Origin: Candidatus Zixiibacteriota bacterium
GTDB taxonomy: Bacteria; Zixibacteria; MSB-5A5; SM23-73-2
Length of the DNA stretch: 12,318 nt
Assembly (NCBI GenBank): GCA_030615745.1
Contig: JAUWYR010000055.1
Span: 1-12,318, forward strand
Reading direction: 5' to 3'
Position 1 is the first letter of the stretch; each line of letters opens with the position of its first letter. The position numbers and the translations under genes were made by a program. Of this stretch, positions 7,124-12,318 are shown piece by piece. A model generated the notes under the pieces. The model did no database searches. It had not been told where the DNA came from and worked only from the letters and a program-made list of their open reading frames with translations.

Positions 7124-8338
7124 ATGAAAATGAATCTGAATTCGTTGAATGAGATACTCAAAAAAGGGTGGCCGAATGAGAATAAGATAGAGCAGATTCC
7201 ATTTGGTCTGAAATTCAAGGAGCTTGGGGAGAGCAAAGAACATGGTGGGCATGTCAAAAACGTCGTTGAGAGTATGAACAAGTTACTCTCTAGATCTCCA
7301 GTGACTGCCTTAATCGATTATGATAAACCTGAGAATGAAGAGTATGTTGCAGTTTTCTTAAGCGCCTGGCAAACAATAAAAGGGAAAAATGGAATCTTCA
7401 GTAAATCGTCAATGGGCAAAGAAAAAGTTGAGAAATTCTTAAGAGTTGCTGCTTTATATCACGATCTAGGGAAGATTATACGGAAAGATAGGCACTCCTT
7501 GGAGGGATATCACTATATTGCACATGTCGCTCAAGAAGAGGGAACAAAAATGAAAAAAGACGAAATGTTAGGAGAGGAAGGTTTCAAACTGTTATGTGAT
7601 GTTATACATTATCATGATCTTTTCGGAGTTTTAGGCACAGGCGAAGCTTCTGCTGCTATTATGATAGACACATTACCCTTTCGGTCAAGTACAGTGAGTG
7701 AGCAGCAGACGTTACTTTCAATGCTGATGTTGCTGAATATAGCAGACATCTCAGGAGTAATACCTTTAACCAGTCTTAAAGCAAGCACTCTGGCTTCCGA
7801 CTGGAAGCGTTTATGCTGTCTGATAGAAGATTCCAAAGGCGACCGTCAGGAATTCGCAAGGAGACTAATAGCTTCCGAACAAAATCCTGAAGCCACTATT
7901 GGGCGAATCCGTCGGCTATTACTTGAACGCCCGCCTGACAATCTGCGGTCGGAACTAAGTTCTACAAGAGAAATTGAGGAGGTGCTTCGAGTGACGTTAG
8001 GTACACAATTCTACGAATTTTGGTCAGATTTCGCTCTTGTTTGCAAACTTGATTATGCTTTAAGGTTCATTCTAGAGCTGCAGAAATATGCATCTGAAAA
8101 TAGTTTAAGTGCGCATCACTTAATGGAAGTAGTCGTTTCATTAATTAGGAGATTGGTCCAGAGCTACAGTGCACTTACGAGAAGAACTGACGGTACTCGT
8201 CGCAGAATAGGAATTGAAGTTAGTGGATGGACACGAACTCCAGAGATATCCGAGAGTTTAATTGAGCTTTTGTATTCTGACCTTCCTAAAGGTCTAGGAT
8301 GGGCTTCAGAAGAAGCTACGGCTTGGTATCTTGAATAA
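7124..8338 (+). CDS. HD-domain metal-dependent phosphohydrolase of unrecognised subfamily
   Basis: This 404-residue protein is predicted cytoplasmic, with no signal peptide or membrane segment. The first half carries an HD-type metal site. It has E39-x3-H43 (EHGGHV), H113-D114 in LYHDLGK with K117, H124 and G128 in RHSLEGYHYIAH (H130 and H134 also available), H162/H164 in VIHYHDL, and D208 in NIADISG. The HDxGK and HSxxG spacing recalls HD-GYP enzymes, but the GYP motif is absent, so cyclic-di-GMP is only one possible substrate; other nucleotides or phosphate esters are equally open. The second half (about 225-404) is helical with no family I recognise. It has its own extended -10 promoter and a strong ribosome binding site. 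By eye about half of its arginine codons are CGN, while the patatin gene uses mainly AGA/AGG, which hints at a different origin. Confidence 0.85.
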   Translation: MKMNLNSLNEILKKGWPNENKIEQIPFGLKFKELGESKEHGGHVKNVVESMNKLLSRSPVTALIDYDKPENEEYVAVFLSAWQTIKGKNGIFSKSSMGKEKVEKFLRVAALYHDLGKIIRKDRHSLEGYHYIAHVAQEEGTKMKKDEMLGEEGFKLLCDVIHYHDLFGVLGTGEASAAIMIDTLPFRSSTVSEQQTLLSMLMLLNIADISGVIPLTSLKASTLASDWKRLCCLIEDSKGDRQEFARRLIASEQNPEATIGRIRRLLLERPPDNLRSELSSTREIEEVLRVTLGTQFYEFWSDFALVCKLDYALRFILELQKYASENSLSAHHLMEVVVSLIRRLVQSYSALTRRTDGTRRRIGIEVSGWTRTPEISESLIELLYSDLPKGLGWASEEATAWYLE

Positions 8339-8415
8339 ATCCTAACTTTAAGCTCGGTGTAGAGGAAGATTTTCATTCGTTTGATATAAGTCGAAGTCGG
8401 GCTATTCCTTACCGA

Positions 8416-8442
8416 AGTGGATGTTATCATCCACGTAAAAGA
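8416..8442. repeat. 27-nt palindromic repeat, copy 1
   Basis: The core GTGGATG-TTAT-CATCCAC (8417-8434) is a perfect 7-bp stem with a 4-nt loop, followed by GTAAAAGA. Copy 2 at 9290-9316 matches 26 of 27 positions. The downstream GAAAACTT is also shared with a one-base shift. Confidence 0.8.
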
Positions 8443-8457
8443 GAAAAACTTCAAATC

Positions 8458-8486
8458 TTGACTTTTGGAAAAGATTTTGATAGAAT
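8458..8486 (+). promoter_or_regulatory. Strong sigma70-type promoter of the membrane methyltransferase gene
   Basis: TTGACT at 8458-8463, an exact 17-nt spacer and TAGAAT at 8481-8486, close to the vegetative consensus. Transcription from about 8493 would give a leader of about 108 nt containing the hairpin at 8549-8570 before the ATG at 8601. Confidence 0.65.
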
Positions 8487-8548
8487 AAAAAAGACCAACA
8501 TCTATTTACCTTGATGCGTCGGTAATAGGTTTCTTTAAACGAAATAGC

Positions 8549-8570
8549 ATCGGCAAATCCTTTTGCCGAT
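8549..8570 (+). repeat. 9-bp perfect hairpin in the methyltransferase leader
   Basis: ATCGGCAAA (8549-8557) pairs with TTTGCCGAT (8562-8570) around a TCCT loop. It ends 30 nt before the start codon and has no U-tract, so it is not an intrinsic terminator. It could stabilise the leader RNA or be another member of the intergenic hairpin set. Confidence 0.65.
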
Positions 8571-8600
8571 ACATCGAAAAGAATTAAAAGTGAATAAATT

Positions 8601-9239
8601 ATGCTGATTAAAGATCTATTGATAATAATCTTAGGGCTTTTTGTTTTACTTCAGATTATCCTTCGAGCAATAAAGAAGTTCCGTCATACCCCGGCTCCCT
8701 CGTTTATCGGGCGTGTTTTAGATAGTAATTTCAGAAAGAGATTGCAGCCTCCAGACAAGGTAATCCAACGCAGCGGAATAAAAGAAGGGATGCAGGTCTT
8801 AGAGGTTGGATGTGGAAGTGGAGCTTTTACTACTTTCGCTGCAAGAGCTGTTGGCGAAAAAGGAAAAGTGTATGCGCTTGATATTCAACCAAAGATGTTA
8901 AAACAGTTAGAAAATAAATTAACCAAACCCCAAAACAAAGATATTAAAAATATTGAATTAATAAAAGGAAGTGCGCATGACTTGCCATTTGATAAAAATT
9001 CTTTTGACCTTGTATATATGATAACAGTTCTCCAGGAAATACCTGATCAGAACAAAGCTTTGCAGGAAATCAAAAGAGTATTGAAACCAGGTGGAATTCT
9101 TGCTGTAACAGAATTTTTACCGGATCCTGATTATCCTTTGAAGTCCACTACTATCAAGATAGGCAGAGAAACAGGTTTCGTTTTAAACGAAGCATCAGGA
9201 AACCTCTGGAATTACACTGTAAGATTCAGGAAACCATAA
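8601..9239 (+). CDS. Membrane-anchored class I SAM-dependent methyltransferase (UbiE/Methyltransf_11-like)
   Basis: This 212-residue protein has one hydrophobic segment at about 5-22 (LLIIILGLFVLLQIIL) followed by basic residues, which should anchor it in the inner membrane with the enzyme in the cytoplasm. Motif I is VLEVGCGSG at 66-74. D94 in YALDIQP would bind the SAM ribose, SAHDLPF at 124-130 and SFDLVYM at 134-140 follow, and LKPGG at 161-165 is the usual motif after strand 5. The segment PAPSFIGRVLDS before the fold is typical of a group of small membrane-associated methyltransferases, in my recollection. The substrate is unknown; a lipid or quinone would fit the anchor. There is no clear Shine-Dalgarno, but the promoter at 8458 and the N-terminal helix support this start. 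The gene stands alone, separated by about 260 bp on each side. Confidence 0.88.
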   Translation: MLIKDLLIIILGLFVLLQIILRAIKKFRHTPAPSFIGRVLDSNFRKRLQPPDKVIQRSGIKEGMQVLEVGCGSGAFTTFAARAVGEKGKVYALDIQPKMLKQLENKLTKPQNKDIKNIELIKGSAHDLPFDKNSFDLVYMITVLQEIPDQNKALQEIKRVLKPGGILAVTEFLPDPDYPLKSTTIKIGRETGFVLNEASGNLWNYTVRFRKP

Positions 9240-9289
9240 AATGATTTTTGTGCTTAATCTAACACAGTATAAAAGTTTGTCCTGTTCCG

Positions 9290-9316
9290 AGTGGATGTTA
9301 TCATCCAAGTAAAAGA
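9290..9316. repeat. 27-nt palindromic repeat, copy 2
   Basis: Differs from copy 1 (8416-8442) at one base, C to A at the foot of the stem, which shortens the perfect stem to 6 bp (TGGATG-TTAT-CATCCA, 9292-9307). It lies 51 bp after the methyltransferase stop, whereas copy 1 lies 78 bp after the HD gene stop. Confidence 0.8.
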
Positions 9317-9357
9317 AGAAAACTTAGAGTTATTATATTTGAAGCCATAAAGCTGGT

Positions 9358-9415
9358 TGTTGGTCTTTCTGACCAACAGCCAAAACGGCTGTCTTGTTGG
9401 TGAAAAACACCAACA
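9358..9415. repeat. Three tandem hairpins with alternative pairing
   Basis: Hairpin 1: TGTTGGTC/GACCAACA (9358-9378, loop TTTCT). Hairpin 2: ACAGCC/GGCTGT (9376-9392, loop AAAAC), overlapping hairpin 1 by 3 nt. Hairpin 3: TGTTGGTG/CACCAACA (9395-9415, loop AAAAA). Because hairpins 1 and 3 share the stem word TGTTGGT, 9372-9378 can instead pair with 9395-9401, so two competing folds exist. There is no following U-tract. Confidence 0.75.
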
Positions 9416-9483
9416 GAGAACAGGTTCTCATTCGTAAGAAAGATAGAAGCGTTTTAATTGCACGCTGATAAACTATCTTAAAC

Positions 9484-9488
9484 GAGGA
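9484..9488 (+). promoter_or_regulatory. Ribosome binding site of the lipoprotein gene
   Basis: GAGGA lies 7 nt before ATG 9496 and supports this start. Confidence 0.6.
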
Positions 9489-9495
9489 TACAACA

Positions 9496-10020
9496 ATGAG
9501 ATGTTGGGGTTATATCGCTTGTGTGATGTTTTTCTGTTGCATTATTTTCTCATGTGAGGGAAAAAAATCTATCCAACCCACGCTAAGGTTTGTCTATTTC
9601 AATTCTTTCGAATCTGCTGAGGATACAACCGGTTGGTGGGGGATCGGTGAAAGGATGTTCATAGGTGATCCTTCACCGGAAGGTGGGAAGCGATCTCTTT
9701 ATATTGGAGGAGGATGTATACAGCCAACAGCTTTCATTATTTTACCATCGCCCATTGAGGATGGCTATTATAGGATTAGTTGTTGGGGGAAAGTCAAAGA
9801 GGGCTCTTTTGGCGGAGTAATTGTGTTGGCAATTGCGGGTGAGAGTGAAAAAAGACCGGAAATACAACTGGGTATACACAACAAAGAGTGGACCTTTTAT
9901 CAATCAAAAAAAACTCTGCATTGCCCAGCAAATTCTAAGTTGCGGTTAGAAATATGGATTGGCGGATTTATACCTGCATATATGTTCATCGATTGTATCA
10001 AAATCGAGAAGGTCAAATAG
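9496..10020 (+). CDS. Small predicted lipoprotein with a carbohydrate-binding-module-like beta-sandwich
   Basis: This 174-residue protein has a short hydrophobic signal with lipobox-like IFS-C at 17-20, so it should be lipidated on C20 and anchored in a membrane. The remainder is rich in beta strand and aromatic residues. It begins with YFNSFESAEDTTGWWG (34-49), continues with GGKRSLYIGGG (63-73) and YYRISCWGKV (91-100), and closes with FIDCIKIEK (164-172). This order (an opening with a Trp pair, a bound-ligand GG-S-L strand, a long YRIS strand and a final F-IDxI-I strand) resembles CBM4/9-type jelly rolls that bind sugars. That is a fold-level resemblance, and I cannot name a family. No catalytic motif is seen. 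Cysteines C74, C96, C143 and C167 could form disulfides. It stands alone between two hairpin-rich spacers. Confidence 0.75.
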   Translation: MRCWGYIACVMFFCCIIFSCEGKKSIQPTLRFVYFNSFESAEDTTGWWGIGERMFIGDPSPEGGKRSLYIGGGCIQPTAFIILPSPIEDGYYRISCWGKVKEGSFGGVIVLAIAGESEKRPEIQLGIHNKEWTFYQSKKTLHCPANSKLRLEIWIGGFIPAYMFIDCIKIEKVK

Positions 10021-10092
10021 AGAAAGTCAAAAAGAAATATTTGTAGAAAAGACAGGGTTAAGTCTCAGGTAATAGGTTTTTGCCTTATTCGC

Positions 10093-10132
10093 GCGGGAAT
10101 TGTCGTCAAGACCCGTTCCGGGAATTTCCCGC
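10093..10132. repeat. GC-rich imperfect inverted repeat
   Basis: GCGGGAATT (10093-10101) pairs with AATTTCCCGC (10123-10132) with a single bulged T around a 21-nt loop. The loop side also offers a smaller CGGGAA/TTCCCG palindrome. It is much richer in G+C than the surrounding DNA, which suggests an inserted element. Confidence 0.6.
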
Positions 10133-10154
10133 ACAAAGAAGCTGTTTTTATGTT

Positions 10155-10203
10155 GTGTCAGATCCTCAGATCTGACACTCCTGTTAGGAGCAGCTCCTAA
10201 CAG
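10155..10203. repeat. Twin perfect hairpins
   Basis: First: GTGTCAGATC/GATCTGACAC (10155-10178), a 10-bp stem with loop CTCA. Two bases later: CTGTTAGGAG/CTCCTAACAG (10181-10203), a 10-bp stem with loop CAG, forming an odd-length palindrome of 23 nt. Both stems are perfect. No T-tract follows either, so they are not simple terminators. Confidence 0.8.
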
Positions 10204-10277
10204 AACGAAAAGTTAAAAATGATGATTCCTGTTGATCTCTCATAGGAAATCTGAATCGTATACAAAACCAACTAAAA

Positions 10278-10739
10278 ATGCCAAAGGCAGGCGCAGAAAA
10301 TAAACAAAAATATCAGGATTATTCCAGCCAATTAAGAATTCATTCTAATCGTTTGGTCAGAATCTTATGGAAAGTTGTAGGGACTTTTTTTGTAGGGCTT
10401 GCAATTATCGGAGTTTTTTTGCCTCTTTTACCCACCACTCCCTTTCTTTTGCTTGCTTTAGCCTGTTATGCGAAAAGTTCAAAAAAATTACACCGCTGGC
10501 TTTTAACCAACAAATTGTTCGGAACTTATCTTACCAATTACAAAGAAGGAAAAGGGATTCCGTTATGGGTGAAAATATTAGCTATTATATTCTTGTGGAT
10601 AACAATAGGATATTCAGCCATTTTTTTAGTTCCGATATTTCTTGGTAAAATAATTCTATTTATCATTGCCACAGGTGTTAGCATACATATACTTTCAATA
10701 CCAACTTTGAAAAAAAAGAAGAATAATATTTCATCTTAG
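10278..10739 (+). CDS. DUF454 (YbaN-like) inner-membrane protein
   Basis: This 153-residue protein shows the DUF454 signature: a first helix at about 33-50, then GVFLPLLPTTPFLLLALACYAKSS-type sequence (45-68), LHRWLLTNKLFGTYLTNY (71-88), GKGIP (91-95), and two more helices at about 98-117 and 119-140. The C-terminus is lysine-rich. The family's function is unknown. The N-terminus is about 25 residues longer than typical members, with polar residues, and no Shine-Dalgarno precedes ATG 10278, so the true start may lie further in. A second frame open across 10367-10648 is only its shadow. It stands alone downstream of the twin hairpins. Confidence 0.9.
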   Translation: MPKAGAENKQKYQDYSSQLRIHSNRLVRILWKVVGTFFVGLAIIGVFLPLLPTTPFLLLALACYAKSSKKLHRWLLTNKLFGTYLTNYKEGKGIPLWVKILAIIFLWITIGYSAIFLVPIFLGKIILFIIATGVSIHILSIPTLKKKKNNISS

Positions 10740-10876
10740 AGCTTTTGTGATGGTAAATTTGTCAGTTTTTAGTTAATAAACGAATTGGCCGACCTGACCA
10801 GGTATTTCCTACCCAAAGAATCGTTATTTACTGAAAGCATATAAAATCATCCAAACTTAAAAAAGATGATAATTCC

Positions 10877-10980
10877 GTAGGGGGAAGGGCTTGTTGAGCT
10901 TGGCGAAATCCCCCCATCCACCAGCGGGAGACCACCCTGGCCGGGCCTGTCCGGCCAGGACAGGCAAGGGTCTCCCCTAC
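10877..10980. repeat. 104-bp GC-rich palindromic element (MITE/REP-like)
   Basis: The ends are inverted repeats, GTAGGGG (10877-10883) and CCCCTAC (10974-10980). Inside, GGGAGACC (10926-10933) pairs with GGTCTCCC (10969-10976). The centre offers two mutually exclusive hairpins: CCTGGCCGG/CCGGCCAGG (10936-10959) and GCCTGTCC/GGACAGGC (10945-10965). The G+C content is far above the flanks. There is no open frame, and no target-site duplication is obvious. Confidence 0.7.
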
Positions 10981-11010
10981 ATTATTTAGCTGATGCTTCG
11001 CATAGGTAGC

Positions 11011-11028
11011 CGCAACCTTCAGGTTGCG
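11011..11028. repeat. 7-bp perfect hairpin beyond the DUF2723 stop
   Basis: CGCAACC (11011-11017) pairs with GGTTGCG (11022-11028) around TTCA. It lies 26 bp past the stop of the minus-strand gene and could mark its transcript end, although there is no strong U-tract. Confidence 0.6.
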
Positions 11029-11053
11029 TAAATTTACAATTCGAGACTAAAGC

Positions 11054-12318
11054 CTACCTCCTGGATTTTAACTGTCCCAGCAAATTTTCCGCCATCTGAT
11101 CCCTGGGGTGATTTGAAAGCCACTTTTCCAAAAGTGCCACAGCTTTTTCTTTCTGATTGGTTAAAAGATAAAGACCTATCAGAGGCCTGAAGGAAAACAC
11201 ATCTGTTGGTTCCATCTCAAAAGCTTTCTCTAAGGTAGTCTCCGCATTTTTATAATCACCACTCTGTTGATACAAAATTCCCAGAAATTGATAATAAGTT
11301 ACTATGTAGGGATGTCTTGTCACAGCTTTTTTAATATTTTCTACCCCCTGTTTTAAAACCTCCTTTGCCTTTTCTTCTTCTTCATAAACTTTATAATAAT
11401 GGCTCAAAACAATGTATGACCGGTAATAATATGGATGAACATCTGTAGCTTTTTTCAGCTCCTCAAATCCTTTTTCCTTCTGGTCATTTTTAAAATAATA
11501 ATCTGCCAGCTCTATAAACTTCTCAGGATAGATATACAAAAGACCAACTGTGGTCTCATCTTTGTAAATCTCCAGATCATTTAGCCCACGGTATTGATAA
11601 ACATCCCATAAAAGTTCATCCGATCTTTTTTGATTCATCATCCTCTCCCCTTTTTCAGGAACAATCCTGTAAGCTAAAGCCTCCTCCACTAAATGACTAT
11701 CCAAGCCAACCCAAAACTCTGGCTGAACTGTGGCGGAGAAATAGATCGGATATTTCCACTGGTTGGACAAAAGAATAATCTGTATCATCTGGTCCTGTAA
11801 AGGGACCAGCTTACCTTTTTTTTGATCAAAATATGGAACAAGGTATCTGTACCTTTTTAAGAGTTTGTCATAAAATGGCTTTTTTGGTCTTGTTATTTCC
11901 CTGCCACCCTCTTTAAGTTTAATCCATTTTATCTCTTCATTCTCTGAATCAATGGGAACTCCCATTCTATTTTTAAGCTGAAGTATATACCAGTCAGTGT
12001 TTAAAAGGCTTAAGTTTACTACCCGAACATCTTTTCTTACCCCTTCAACCTCTTGAATGAACCACAAAGGAAATGTATCGTTGTCTCCATTGGTAAATAT
12101 TATTCCACCTTTTTCGCAGGAGTTTAAAATGTTGTAGGCGTAATCATAAGGTATATAGTTATTCTTTCTATTATTGGGTGAATTGTAATTTTTGTTAAAA
12201 GCCAGGGAGGGCAAAAACAAAAGTAAAGCGATAACTATATAACCTATGATATTTAAAAATATTTTGTTTGACTTAAACTTCTCTATTATCTCCCCAATTA
12301 CTTTTACCAACCCTGCTG
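11054..12318 (-). CDS. C-terminal part of a DUF2723 (TMEM260-like) membrane protein with TPR repeats (partial)
   Basis: The frame is open to the window edge, so the N-terminus is missing; a TTG at 12310 is not a credible start. The visible part is about 420 residues. It begins with the last membrane helix (about 18-36 counted from that TTG). Next come the family's conserved segments: NNYIPYDYAYNIL, NGDNDTFPLWFIQEVEGVR (74-92), DVRVVNLSLLNTDWYI and LLSNQWKYPIYFSATV. From about 262 to the end there are four or so TPR units, such as ITYYQFLGILYQQSGDYKNAETTLEKAFEMEP-like helices at about 335-368. DUF2723 proteins are multi-membrane-span relatives of GT-C glycosyltransferases, and eukaryotic TMEM260 is an O-mannosyltransferase, so a role in protein glycosylation is plausible. 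The catalytic N-terminal half lies outside the window. The final TAG is at 11054-11056. Confidence 0.9.
   Translation of the reverse strand, partial: AGLVKVIGEIIEKFKSNKIFLNIIGYIVIALLLFLPSLAFNKNYNSPNNRKNNYIPYDYAYNILNSCEKGGIIFTNGDNDTFPLWFIQEVEGVRKDVRVVNLSLLNTDWYILQLKNRMGVPIDSENEEIKWIKLKEGGREITRPKKPFYDKLLKRYRYLVPYFDQKKGKLVPLQDQMIQIILLSNQWKYPIYFSATVQPEFWVGLDSHLVEEALAYRIVPEKGERMMNQKRSDELLWDVYQYRGLNDLEIYKDETTVGLLYIYPEKFIELADYYFKNDQKEKGFEELKKATDVHPYYYRSYIVLSHYYKVYEEEEKAKEVLKQGVENIKKAVTRHPYIVTYYQFLGILYQQSGDYKNAETTLEKAFEMEPTDVFSFRPLIGLYLLTNQKEKAVALLEKWLSNHPRDQMAENLLGQLKSRR

Larger units (their letters stand above)
8339..8600. other. 262-bp intergenic spacer with hairpins and a strong promoter
   Basis: The gap contains, in order, palindromic repeat copy 1 (8416-8442), a strong sigma70-type promoter (8458-8486) and a 9-bp hairpin (8549-8570). 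The next start codon follows at 8601. No small gene or T-tract terminator is evident. Confidence 0.6.
9240..9495. other. 256-bp intergenic spacer with repeat copy 2 and a triple hairpin
   Basis: Contains palindromic repeat copy 2 (9290-9316), three consecutive hairpins (9358-9415) and the ribosome binding site of the lipoprotein gene. I cannot find a convincing promoter or a gene here. Confidence 0.6.
10021..10277. other. 257-bp intergenic spacer with a GC-rich stem and twin hairpins
   Basis: Holds a GC-rich imperfect inverted repeat (10093-10132) and two adjacent 10-bp hairpins (10155-10178 and 10181-10203). The 74 bp before the next gene are AT-rich, with only a weak promoter-like TTGATC (about 10230) and TATAC (about 10260). 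No gene is evident. Confidence 0.55.
10740..11053. other. 314-bp convergent gap with a GC-rich palindromic element
   Basis: The gap separates the convergent DUF454 and DUF2723 genes. Its left 135 bp are AT-rich, with only a small ACCTG/CAGGT palindrome near 10789-10802. It then holds the 104-bp GC-rich element at 10877-10980 and a 7-bp hairpin at 11011-11028. No gene is evident. Confidence 0.6.

Noticed and set aside
8164-8454. 96-codon minus-strand frame
   Set aside because: It spans the end of the HD gene and repeat copy 1, with no motif or ribosome binding site.
8521-10079. Shared 12-mer GGTAATAGGTTT at 8521-8532 and 10068-10079
   Set aside because: A 12-nt match is expected by chance within an AT-rich window of this size.
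10155-10203. Intrinsic terminators
   Set aside because: The stems are strong but no run of T follows them on either strand; the position is also about 135 bp past the lipoprotein stop.
7124-11053. Integron cassette array with attC sites
   Set aside because: The hairpin stems do not match the RYYYAAC/GTTRRRY core-site pattern (nearest is GTTAGGA, one mismatch), and no integrase is in the window.
1-12318. tRNA, rRNA or CRISPR array
   Set aside because: No cloverleaf-like sequence, rRNA signature or regularly spaced direct repeat was seen by eye on either strand; a covariance-model scan was not possible.

Overview
The window is AT-rich bacterial DNA, roughly one third G+C by eye. The cell is Gram-negative: one protein ends in a BamA-type outer-membrane barrel and another carries a lipobox. 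A patatin-POTRA-barrel protein, a DUF2723 (TMEM260-like) protein with a TPR tail, and short palindromes in nearly every intergenic gap together suggest a member or relative of the FCB superphylum, possibly a candidate phylum. That placement is inference. No tRNA, rRNA, CRISPR array, transposase or integrase is visible.

Left block (1-3052, + strand): the last codons of a gene entering from the left edge, then a fused kinase-like/methyltransferase protein, then a membrane protein of the alkaline phosphatase/sulfatase superfamily. The genes overlap or lie within 6 bp of each other. This looks like the end of an operon that decorates a surface glycan.

Middle block (3226-6810): a SpoU/TrmH-family RNA 2'-O-methyltransferase on the - strand converges on the left block. 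It diverges, across a 150-bp gap holding a good promoter, from a large + strand protein with a signal peptide, a patatin lipase domain, POTRA repeats and a 16-strand-sized barrel.

Right block (6811-11053): four unrelated single genes, all on the + strand. They encode an HD-domain metal-dependent phosphohydrolase, a membrane-anchored methyltransferase, a small lipoprotein and a DUF454 membrane protein. The gaps between them are 262, 256 and 257 bp and are rich in perfect hairpins. They include a 27-nt palindromic repeat present twice, a triple hairpin, a twin hairpin and a GC-rich 104-bp element with mutually exclusive folds. Several genes have a promoter or ribosome binding site of their own, so they look like independent units rather than one operon. 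I see no clear joint pathway among them.

Right edge: the C-terminal part of a DUF2723 protein on the - strand, truncated by the window end.

The best leads are the WbdD-like pairing of a kinase-like and a methyltransferase domain in the first full gene, the orphan HD protein, and the family of intergenic hairpins.
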